From the NCBI GenBank assembly GCA_019240835.1, contig JAFAXQ010000060.1:1-46141 (forward strand): 46,141 bases of DNA, read 5' to 3'. This document shows, in pieces, positions 18,358 through 26,291 of the stretch (position 1 is its first letter; each line of letters begins with the position of its first letter). Source of the DNA: Ktedonobacteraceae bacterium (GTDB lineage Bacteria > Chloroflexota > Ktedonobacteria > Ktedonobacterales > Ktedonobacteraceae). The notes under the pieces were generated by a model that was not told where the DNA came from, did not search any database, and was given only the letters and a program-made list of their open reading frames with translations. A program made the translations under genes and the position numbers.

Positions 18358-19823
18358 GACAAATTATCGCACTGCACAGGCAGGGTACGCTGCGCCTCTG
18401 TAGACGGGTCGAAGGGCCAGCCCTGCCTGTTCATGCAGCCATAACAGAACTCACAGTGTAGCAGCTTGAGGGCTGCCTCGTCATCACCCACCGTTTCACC
18501 TGAATCAGTAGCATTGATGGCACGGCCCAGTCCTGGCAGGCTCAAGTAGCCCAGGCTATCGACATCGATGTAGTCGGCGATTTCCTGTACGGTACGACCG
18601 AAAGCGATCAGCTCGGACTCTTGCGGAATGTCAATGCCGAAGTAGCAGGGGTGACGCAGTGGAGGAGAGCTTGAGCGCAGGTGAATCTCTCTGGCCCCCT
18701 GACGACGCATTGCCGCTACGAGGCGCTTCATAGTGTTGCCGCGCACTATCGAGTCATCCACGATCACCAGACGTTTTCCCTCTATCTTCGGTTTGACGAG
18801 ATTGAACTTCAGATCAATCTCTAACTGGCGTAATCTCTGATCGGGCTTGATAAAGGAGCGGTCACTATAGCGATTTTTGATAATGGCCATACTATAGGGA
18901 ATACCCGACATCTCTGCGTAGCCAAGGGCGGCGGGGATGGAAGAGTCAGGCACAGGGAACACAACGTCGGCTGTAGCGGGATGCTCTTTTGCTAGCTCGC
19001 GCCCCAGGGCCTCACGCACCGCATATGTGTATCTGCCATTTAACTGACTCGTGGCATCTGAGAAGTAAATGCACTCGAACACACAGAGCGAACGTCGTGG
19101 TACCTGTACCAGTATCTCCGCGTGTATTCCCTGTTCGTCGATGCTGACCAGTTCGCCGGGTTCAACCTCGCGCACAAAGGTAGCTCCCAGCCGCTCTATA
19201 GCACACGACTCAGAGGCAACGATCCAGTTATTGCCGATGCGGCCTATACACAATGGGCGCATACCCCAAGGGTCGCGCATGGCATAGAGCTTGCCTTCGG
19301 CTAGAACGACAAGGCTATAAGCACCGCGCAACAGAGGAAACGTTGCAATCATACGTTCGCGCAGTGTTCGGCCTTCTGCTTTTAAGAGAAGAAGAGCAAT
19401 GACTTCACTATCGGTAGTAGAGTACAAAGCGTCTTGCGGCAACTGTTCACGTAAAGCAGGTCCATTCACCAGATTCCCATTGTGTGCCACAGCGATAGCA
19501 TCATACGCTCTCTCGCCGACCACGAATGGTCCCGCGTTCTCAACGCAGCTTGAGCCAGTTGTTGAGTAGCGTACATGGCCGATACCACAATGAGTAAAGG
19601 GCAGCCTCATGCCTGAATCGCTGAACACGTCACGCACTTTACCCATGTCTGCATGATGCACGATTCTTCCCTCATCGTCGTACACCGCCATGCCCGCGCT
19701 CTCTTGTCCGCGATGTTGCAGCGCAGTTAGTGCAAGCGTAATATACCTGCGCACGTCGATACGTTCCTCGCCTTGCTGCGTATAGATACCAACTATTCCG
19801 CAAGCATCGCGTAGTCGCTCCAT
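18345..19823 (-). CDS. purF: Amidophosphoribosyltransferase
   Basis: MERLRDACGIVGIYTQQ...LTALQHRGQESAGMAVYD...GHVRYSTTGSS...VVFPVPDSSIPAALGYAEMSGIPY...LVIVDDSIVRGNTMKRLV. Confidence 0.98.
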   Translation of the reverse strand: MERLRDACGIVGIYTQQGEERIDVRRYITLALTALQHRGQESAGMAVYDDEGRIVHHADMGKVRDVFSDSGMRLPFTHCGIGHVRYSTTGSSCVENAGPFVVGERAYDAIAVAHNGNLVNGPALREQLPQDALYSTTDSEVIALLLLKAEGRTLRERMIATFPLLRGAYSLVVLAEGKLYAMRDPWGMRPLCIGRIGNNWIVASESCAIERLGATFVREVEPGELVSIDEQGIHAEILVQVPRRSLCVFECIYFSDATSQLNGRYTYAVREALGRELAKEHPATADVVFPVPDSSIPAALGYAEMSGIPYSMAIIKNRYSDRSFIKPDQRLRQLEIDLKFNLVKPKIEGKRLVIVDDSIVRGNTMKRLVAAMRRQGAREIHLRSSSPPLRHPCYFGIDIPQESELIAFGRTVQEIADYIDVDSLGYLSLPGLGRAINATDSGETVGDDEAALKLLHCEFCYGCMNRQGWPFDPSTEAQRTLPVQCDNLSVGA

Positions 19824-19866
19824 GCTCTTTTCTCCTCCCTATATGTGAGATCCATCAATGTATCTA

Positions 19867-20622
19867 TTATATTCGTAATTTACCGCTCAGATCAGCTACC
19901 AAGGCGTAAAGATCAGCTATACCCTGCAAATCCTCAGGCGTGATGTTCTTCAGGTTGCGATAGACCTGTTTGTCCAGCATGCGTGTCTTGTCACCGTCGG
20001 GCCAAAGCCGCCAGCTATCATTATCTATTACGTCGGCGACTAGTAGGCTGCTCCTGCTGTCACGCCCGAATTCGATCTTGAGATCGACGAGTGTCACATC
20101 CACTGTTGCCCAGGCACGTTCCAGAGTTGTAAAGACGCGGCGTCCTTGCTCAGCCATCCACACTATCTCCTGCGGAGAGGCAAGGTCCATTTTAATGATG
20201 TCCTCTTGCCAGATCTGCGGGTCGTGCCGTGCGTCATCCTTGAGAAACGTTTCGACTAGCACTGGCTCAAAGCGTGTTCCCTCGCTTACCTCTGGATGGC
20301 GCTTTAGGTAGGAACCGGTGGCGATGCGGCGCTGCACCTGCTCGATAGCCAGCATCTTGCAGCGCTTGATCAGCAGCGTCGCATCGTTGATCTGCTCGAC
20401 GAAATGCGTAGGAATGTTTGCCTCGTTCAACAGGCGAAAGATAGAGGCGGTGGTGATGGTACTCCAGTGCGATTTGCCCAGCAACTCATCGCGGCGAGTG
20501 CCATCACCCGCGGTGATCTGATCTTTATTCACCATGTAGGCCAGCGTGTCATCGCCGGGATAAGAATAGATAAGTTTCGTTTTGCCCTCAGCGAGGAGTG
20601 GCCCAAATGGGGGATGAATCAT
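19867..20622 (-). CDS. purC: Phosphoribosylaminoimidazole-succinocarboxamide synthase (SAICAR synthetase)
   Basis: LLAEGKTKLIYSYPGDDTLAYMVNKDQITAGDGTRRDELLGKSHWSTITTASIFRLLNEANIPTHFVEQI...LVDLKIEFGRDSRSSLLVADVIDNDSWRLWPDGDK. Confidence 0.97.
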   Translation of the reverse strand: MIHPPFGPLLAEGKTKLIYSYPGDDTLAYMVNKDQITAGDGTRRDELLGKSHWSTITTASIFRLLNEANIPTHFVEQINDATLLIKRCKMLAIEQVQRRIATGSYLKRHPEVSEGTRFEPVLVETFLKDDARHDPQIWQEDIIKMDLASPQEIVWMAEQGRRVFTTLERAWATVDVTLVDLKIEFGRDSRSSLLVADVIDNDSWRLWPDGDKTRMLDKQVYRNLKNITPEDLQGIADLYALVADLSGKLRI

Positions 20623-22571
20623 GATATACCCTTTCCTGAATTTTTCGACGCAAAGACAACACCTTCACCCTGTGTGATATAACCTACGGTGAGCAGCTCT
20701 GGCAGCACACCGCACGCTGCTAATGCCTCTCTGGGTGAGAGGACGATCACCATGCCTACTCCCATGTTGAAGGTGCGATATAACTCTTCGTGTGTGAGAT
20801 GACCCAGGCGCGCAAGTAATGTGAAGAGTGGTGGCACGCTCCACCCGTCGGTCTGGATCACAGCTTGCATGTTTGCGGGAAGGATGCGCGAGAGGTTGCC
20901 CTCGAAGCCTCCTCCCGTGATATGGGCGATACCCTTGATACCTTTTCCACGCTCTACTAGGCGCTCGCGTAGCAGGTTGATTTCGCCTAGATAACAGCGA
21001 TGTGGCCGCAATAGCGCATCTACCAGCGGCTCGCCCAACTCAGGAAACACACTATTGAGTCTGGACTGATCGCTCTCGTGCAGACCGAAGAGGTGTCGGA
21101 CCAGCGAATAGCCATTCGTATGTAGGCCACTCGACGGCAGACCGAGCAGTATATCGCCAATACGGATGGTGGAACCGTTAATGATCTCGTCTTGCTCCAC
21201 CACACCGACGATAGTTCCTGCCAGATCAAATGCACCAGGCAGGTACACACTAGGCATTTCCGCTGTTTCTCCTCCCAGCAAAGCACAACCAACTTGCTGG
21301 CATGCACCTGCTATGCTACGGACAACCGCTGCAGCTTGCTGCGGGACTAGCTCGCCCATAGCGAGATAATCCATGAAGAAGAGCGGTCGTGCGCCCTGTG
21401 TCAACAGATCATTCACACAGTGGTTGACAAGATCATAGCCAATGGTGTCGAAGCGTCTAGCCTGGGCTGCGATAAGCGTCTTAGTGCCTACTCCATCGGT
21501 TGATGAGACGAGAGCGGGGCAGCGCATTTTCTGCAGGGTAGTAGCGTTAAAGACACCAGCGAATGCACCCATTCCCGCCAGCACCTCAGGTCCGTGCGTC
21601 GCTCGTACAGCATCGTGCATTAGGCGTTTTGCGCGATCCGCCGAGGCAATATTGACGCCGCTATCGGCATACGATATCTGCATTGGAGACGGCGTGATGC
21701 CTTGCACGCCCTCAATAGGGGCCCGATTGATCGTGCCCTTGGGGTGGGGGGAATGGGGAAAACCCCGCAGGCTCTGAGCATAGGCATAAGCATTTTTGAA
21801 AATGAGTAACCCCTCCCCTTGGGCACGATCAATCGGGCCCCTACCGATGCCGCGCCGCTGTGGATGTTGAAGTGCAGAGACATAGCGTTCGGGATGCGGC
21901 ATGAGGCCGAGGACGTTACCACGTGCGTTGCACACCCCCGCCACGTTACCAACAGAGCCATTAGGATTGTCGGGGTAGGCAACGGTTTTCTGTCCAGACC
22001 CGCCACTGTAGAGCAGCGGAATCTGGCCCAGTGCTTGCAATTGTGTGATATCGCCGCACAAGACGAATTGTCCCTCACCGTGAGCGACGGGAAGTTCGAT
22101 AGACCGTTCAATGCTCTGCGTGAAAATGCATGTGCTCGGTTGGACTGCCAGAGTGATCCAGCGACACTCGAATTGCGCCGATGCATTATCGGTTAATGTG
22201 GCAACATGCTGCTCAACGTTGCCCGGTAGCAATCCTGCGCGTACCAGCACTTGAAAGCCGTTGCAGATGCCCAGCAGGGGGCGACCTTCGTCGACGAACT
22301 GGCGCAGTTGTGCGCCGAGATGAATGGTCAGATTCTTGGCTAAGAGCGTACCCGCACCAAGGTCGTCGCCATAAGAGAAGCCCCCTGGAATGACTAAAAA
22401 GTCGTAATCGAGCAGCTTTGTAGGTGCTTGCAGCAGTTGATTGATATGTACAAGGTCGCTAACAAAGCCGACGAGACGGCATGCCCTGACCGTTTCGCGA
22501 TCACAGTTGATGCCCGGAGCACGTAGCACAAGAGCGCGTATGCTCTCCATTATGCCTATCCTCCCTTCCAT
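20619..22571 (-). CDS. Fused FGAM synthase glutaminase subunit (PurQ) + AIR synthetase (PurM)
   Basis: 650 aa single ORF. N-terminal PurQ: ALVLRAPGINCDRETVRAC...VIPGGFSYGDDLGAGTLLAKN...PLLGICNGFQVLVRAGLLPG...GLMPHPERYV. C-terminal PurM: SADRAKRLMHDAVRATHGPEVLAGMGAFAGVF...STDGVGTKTLIA...GYDLVNHCVNDLLTQGARPLFFMDYLA...ALLGGETAEMPSVY. Confidence 0.93.
   Translation of the reverse strand: MEGRIGIMESIRALVLRAPGINCDRETVRACRLVGFVSDLVHINQLLQAPTKLLDYDFLVIPGGFSYGDDLGAGTLLAKNLTIHLGAQLRQFVDEGRPLLGICNGFQVLVRAGLLPGNVEQHVATLTDNASAQFECRWITLAVQPSTCIFTQSIERSIELPVAHGEGQFVLCGDITQLQALGQIPLLYSGGSGQKTVAYPDNPNGSVGNVAGVCNARGNVLGLMPHPERYVSALQHPQRRGIGRGPIDRAQGEGLLIFKNAYAYAQSLRGFPHSPHPKGTINRAPIEGVQGITPSPMQISYADSGVNIASADRAKRLMHDAVRATHGPEVLAGMGAFAGVFNATTLQKMRCPALVSSTDGVGTKTLIAAQARRFDTIGYDLVNHCVNDLLTQGARPLFFMDYLAMGELVPQQAAAVVRSIAGACQQVGCALLGGETAEMPSVYLPGAFDLAGTIVGVVEQDEIINGSTIRIGDILLGLPSSGLHTNGYSLVRHLFGLHESDQSRLNSVFPELGEPLVDALLRPHRCYLGEINLLRERLVERGKGIKGIAHITGGGFEGNLSRILPANMQAVIQTDGWSVPPLFTLLARLGHLTHEELYRTFNMGVGMVIVLSPREALAACGVLPELLTVGYITQGEGVVFASKNSGKGIS
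21716..21768 (+). repeat. Palindromic element copy B at the purQ-purM junction
   Basis: TAGGGGCCCGATTGATCGTGCCCttGGGGtGGGGggaatggggaaaaCCCCGC; 23-nt core is the exact reverse complement of copy A. Confidence 0.85.
21810..21843 (-). repeat. Palindromic element copy A inside the purQ part of the fusion
   Basis: Plus strand ccccTccccttGGGCACGATCAATCGGGCCCCTA; 23 nt perfect inverted repeat of copy B. Confidence 0.85.
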
Positions 22572-25564
22572 GCCTCTTGTAGTGTAGCAACACTTACGTG
22601 AATCAGTTCGGTTTCACCATCGCGCACAATAAAGTTTGGTGTGGCAGAGACAGTACCAACGTAGGTGAGCGCTTCGACGCCAGCGGTGCGCATGTGTGTC
22701 TCAAACGCGTCACTTTGCTGCGGGGCGATCTCTACGAGAAAACGCGAGGCCGACTCACTGAAGAGGCGAGCAATGTTTATTGCGGGGAAAGCCTTACCCC
22801 ACCCTTGGGGCGCGATAAATCGGGCCCCTATGGCGATGTTGCCTACATCGAGAGTCATACCCAGCATGCTTGCCAACGACATCTCGGCGGCAGCAACGGC
22901 CAGTCCTCCTTCCGAAAGATCGTGACAGGAGTACACTAGTCCCTCGCGTATGGCCGTACACAGCGCCTTCATCGTGGCCGCCGCGCAAGTAATATCAACA
23001 CGTGGCACAATGGGGGGAATGAAGCGTTCAAGTGTAGCACGATCCACCACCTCGGCGTAATGCGATCCACCCAGTTCACAGTGTGTCTCCCCTACGAGAT
23101 AGAGCAGATTGCCTGGCGTCTTGAGCGCCATGTCGATGGTCTGTGCGGCATCCTCAATCACACCGACGGCAGAGATCACTAGCGTGGGCAGAACTGGGAT
23201 GCGACGTTTTGCGGTGCGATACTCGTTGTTGAGGCTATCCTTACCAGAGATAAAAGGTGTACCAAAGCCAACGGCGGCATCGTGGCAGCCCTTGACAGCT
23301 CGCACAAGCATGCCAAGTTGCAGTGGGTCGTTGGGATTGCCCCAGCAGAAATTATCTAGCAGGGCCGCGTGCGTAATGTCACCACCCACCGCTGTTAGAT
23401 TGCGAAGTGCCTCGTCGACGACGTTGAGCGCCATTGCATACGGATCAATCGTGCCATAGAGTGGATTGACGCCGTTGGAGATTACAATACCTGCCCGCTG
23501 CCCCTCTCCTGTCCCAAGCAGAGGTTGCAGTACCGCCGCATCGCCCGGTCCATTGCCCGCTCGTCCTACTAGTGGCTTGAGCACCGTCGCGCCCTGGACT
23601 TCGTGGTCATAGCGGCGCACCACATCTTCCTTTGAGGCGATGGTGGGATGACGTAACAATGCTAACAATGCGGGACCGCATCCATCTATAGTAGGGGCGA
23701 CTGGCTCTGCCCCCGTCCTGTTTGGCTCTGCTCCTACCATATACACCGCTTCTAATGTTGGCCTTGGCCTGCCGTGGTGCAGAAACTCCATATCCATATC
23801 GGCAACAACCCGTTCCTGGTAGGTAACTGTCAAGCGACGGTTGTCGCTAAAGGTTCCGATGACGCTGATTTCAACCTCTTCAATAGAGCAGATTTCCTGT
23901 AGCTCCTCTAGCTTTGCGGGCGGAACGGCCAGTACCATGCGCTCCTGCGCCTCCGAAACCCATATCTCCCACGCAGCTAAGCCCTGGTACTTGAGCGGAG
24001 CCTTCGTTAGTTCAACGCGTACGCCGCTAGCAGCTCCCATCTCGCCGATAGCAGAGGAAAAACCGCCTGCACCGCAATCGGTAATCGCGTTATATAATCG
24101 GTGCTCTCTTGCCTGGATCACAACATCGGCGACCTTCTTCTCCGTAATGGGGGCACCAATCTGTACCGCTGCACCCGCTTGCGCATTCGTCTCACTGCTC
24201 ATCTCGCCCGAAGAGAACGTGGCACCATGCACACCATCGCGTCCCGTGCGCCCACCCAGCACGACGACCAGATCGCCTGACTGCACGGCGCTGGGATGGC
24301 TGCCGTGGGGAAGAATACCGAGGCAGCCACAGAAGACGAGCGGATTGTAGATATATCCCTCGTGATAGAGAATGGCCCCGTTTATCGTAGGAATGCCCAT
24401 CTTATTGCCATAGTCGCGTACGCCATCCACTACACCGCTGGCGATACGGCGCGGCGAGAGTATATCGGCTGGAAGCTGCTCGCTTGAAGTAGCAGGTGGT
24501 CCGAAGCAGAGAATATCGGTACAGGCAATAGGCCAAGCCGAGACGCCCAGCACATCACGAATGACGCCGCCCACGCCCGTATTCGCCCCGCCAAATGGCT
24601 CAATAGCCGAGGGATGATTGTGTGTCTCGACCTTGAAGGCCACATCATGTGTCTCGGTAAAACGCATGACGCCTGCGTTATCGCTAAACGCCGAGACCAG
24701 CCACTTGGGCCTGACCTGCTCGGTGGCACGCATAATATAGTGCCTGAGCAGCCCAGGGATCGTCTCCATCTCAAGCACATTGCCGTTGCCGTCCACCTCT
24801 CGGTATTCAATAGTAGCTTTGAAGGTCTTATGCGAACAATGCTCCGACCAGGTTTGCGCTAGCGTCTCCATCTCGACATCGCTCGGTTCGCGTCCTTGCT
24901 CTTGATAATGCCGCTGAATAGCGCGCATCTCATCAAGGTTGAGTGCCAGTAGCCCTGTTCTGCTCAGCTCAAGCAATTGCTCATCATTCATGCGTGTAAT
25001 GGGAACAGAGACAACAGCATTGCTGTCGGGGACAATGGCCTTGCTTGGTGCAGTCTCCACATCGGGGGGAGAAAACCTGGGCTGGAGCACGTAGTGCTGA
25101 ATAACCGGGTTATATAATAGTGCCTGTACAATGGTGTGTACCTCTGCCTCACTCAAACGTTCATCAAGCACATAGCGTCGCCCCGTCTCAACCCGCTGCA
25201 AGGTTGCAATACCCAATATCTGAGCGCCTGCCAACACACTCTCGGCCAGCGTATCGGTAACACCCGCGTGAAAGAATACATCGACTACGTGGTCCGATGT
25301 GGGCAGCCAGAGTGTGTGTGCCTCTTGCACGACAGGATCAACGAGTAATTCTCGCGTCAATTGAGCGATAGCAGCGGAGGTAAGGTTTCCTGAGAGGCGA
25401 TAGAGTTGAGCCGTACGAATGCTGAGAGGGATGTCATTGGCGGAGAGGGTTGCGAGTGTAGGGACATGGCTAGTCGGTAAGTGGAGTATCTCGCGAGCAA
25501 GGCGATAAGCCTGAGCATCGTTCCGCCTCTCCCTTGCTCGTACCTCTATCTGTTGTAATATCAC
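22556..25564 (-). CDS. purL: Phosphoribosylformylglycinamidine synthase PurL with N-terminal PurS-like domains
   Basis: 1002 aa. N-terminal PurS-like VVDVFFHAGVTDTLAESVLAGAQILGI...VETGRRYVL; PurL core LAQTWSEHCSHKTFKATIEY...VETHNHPSAIEPFGGANTGVGGVIRDVLG...GGRTGRDGVHGATFSS. Confidence 0.96.
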   Translation of the reverse strand: MILQQIEVRARERRNDAQAYRLAREILHLPTSHVPTLATLSANDIPLSIRTAQLYRLSGNLTSAAIAQLTRELLVDPVVQEAHTLWLPTSDHVVDVFFHAGVTDTLAESVLAGAQILGIATLQRVETGRRYVLDERLSEAEVHTIVQALLYNPVIQHYVLQPRFSPPDVETAPSKAIVPDSNAVVSVPITRMNDEQLLELSRTGLLALNLDEMRAIQRHYQEQGREPSDVEMETLAQTWSEHCSHKTFKATIEYREVDGNGNVLEMETIPGLLRHYIMRATEQVRPKWLVSAFSDNAGVMRFTETHDVAFKVETHNHPSAIEPFGGANTGVGGVIRDVLGVSAWPIACTDILCFGPPATSSEQLPADILSPRRIASGVVDGVRDYGNKMGIPTINGAILYHEGYIYNPLVFCGCLGILPHGSHPSAVQSGDLVVVLGGRTGRDGVHGATFSSGEMSSETNAQAGAAVQIGAPITEKKVADVVIQAREHRLYNAITDCGAGGFSSAIGEMGAASGVRVELTKAPLKYQGLAAWEIWVSEAQERMVLAVPPAKLEELQEICSIEEVEISVIGTFSDNRRLTVTYQERVVADMDMEFLHHGRPRPTLEAVYMVGAEPNRTGAEPVAPTIDGCGPALLALLRHPTIASKEDVVRRYDHEVQGATVLKPLVGRAGNGPGDAAVLQPLLGTGEGQRAGIVISNGVNPLYGTIDPYAMALNVVDEALRNLTAVGGDITHAALLDNFCWGNPNDPLQLGMLVRAVKGCHDAAVGFGTPFISGKDSLNNEYRTAKRRIPVLPTLVISAVGVIEDAAQTIDMALKTPGNLLYLVGETHCELGGSHYAEVVDRATLERFIPPIVPRVDITCAAATMKALCTAIREGLVYSCHDLSEGGLAVAAAEMSLASMLGMTLDVGNIAIGARFIAPQGWGKAFPAINIARLFSESASRFLVEIAPQQSDAFETHMRTAGVEALTYVGTVSATPNFIVRDGETELIHVSVATLQEAWKGG
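22783..22832 (-). repeat. Palindromic element copy C inside purL
   Basis: Minus strand ATAGGGGCCCGATTTATCGCGCCCCAAGGGTGGGGTAAGGCTTTCCCCGC, translated IGARFIAPQGWGKAFP. Confidence 0.8.
23691..23737 (+). repeat. Related GTAGGGGC...GCTCCTAC element copy F inside purL
   Basis: GTAGGGGCgactGGCTCTGCCCCCgtcctgttTGGCTCTGCTCCTAC; translated on the minus strand as VGAEPNRTGAEPVAPT. Confidence 0.5.
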
Positions 25565-25610
25565 TTTTCCTGGTCCTGGTTCGGCTATAGCAAATCTTGC
25601 TGGGATTGGT

Positions 25611-25658
25611 GTTTTGGGGTGTTTCCCAAAACTCCACCATAGGGACGATCGCCCCTAT
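25611..25658 (-). repeat. Diverged palindromic element copy D in the purL 5' leader
   Basis: Minus strand ATAGGGGCGATCGTCCCTAT followed by GTTTTGGGaaacaCCCCAAAAC hairpin. Confidence 0.65.
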
Positions 25659-25769
25659 GAACCCTGTTCGCGGAGATAAACGCACACATCGTGGGAGCAT
25701 ATTTATTGTAGCACTTTGCGGCTAGGGGGGCAAATTACGGAGCGTGGTGTTTTAGCGTGTGGGTGACAC

Positions 25770-26291
25770 TTAGTTATGACGCTTAGATTCTTTGCGAAGA
25801 AATTCTGTGATATCAGGATTATCTAATACCTTGACATTTCCTTTGGCGAAGCCGCATTTCTCTAACCGTTCTACACACCTATCGGCATCCTTCTTTGGCG
25901 CTGCACCTGAGCGGTAGATATATGCTCGCCAATTAATTTGCTGGAGATAATCTTTGCAGAATGTGCATTCTTTTTTCAACATTTCACGTAGATGGGTATA
26001 TGTCTCTTTGATCTGCTCCTCTGCTTCCCCTAGGTTAGCACTCTTCATCTCCACTAGGCAAATCACTTTTTGCGTACCATGAGCGTAAAAAATAATCCCA
26101 TCACAGCATTTCTTTCCCACACCTAAGCTTTGGCGCACTATATCACCATCTATCTTGTCAAAGAAAAGAGCAACCTCACCAGCTCTGGGAGTTTGCATAC
26201 TCACTCTATCCCCACCATAACCCGAAATATGTCTTTCAGAACTTACTGCAGTCAGAAGTAATACGCTAAAGGGCATAAAATCTCCACTCAC
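25770..26291 (-). CDS. Uncharacterised protein with a possible PD-(D/E)XK nuclease-like core
   Basis: CDGIIFYAHGTQKVICLVEMKSANLGEAEEQIKETYTHL (D...ExK spacing). Overlaps the ATPase stop by 4 nt. Confidence 0.7.
   Translation of the reverse strand: MSGDFMPFSVLLLTAVSSERHISGYGGDRVSMQTPRAGEVALFFDKIDGDIVRQSLGVGKKCCDGIIFYAHGTQKVICLVEMKSANLGEAEEQIKETYTHLREMLKKECTFCKDYLQQINWRAYIYRSGAAPKKDADRCVERLEKCGFAKGNVKVLDNPDITEFLRKESKRHN

Noticed and set aside
21620-22186. 188-aa and other long ORFs antisense/alternate-frame to purQM, purL, mcp, ftsH and mutS2
   Set aside because: Shadow ORFs of well-supported genes; no recognisable motifs.
25470-25700. 76-aa minus-strand ORF across the purL start
   Set aside because: Overlaps purL 5' end in another frame and includes the repeat in the leader; no ribosome-binding or domain support.
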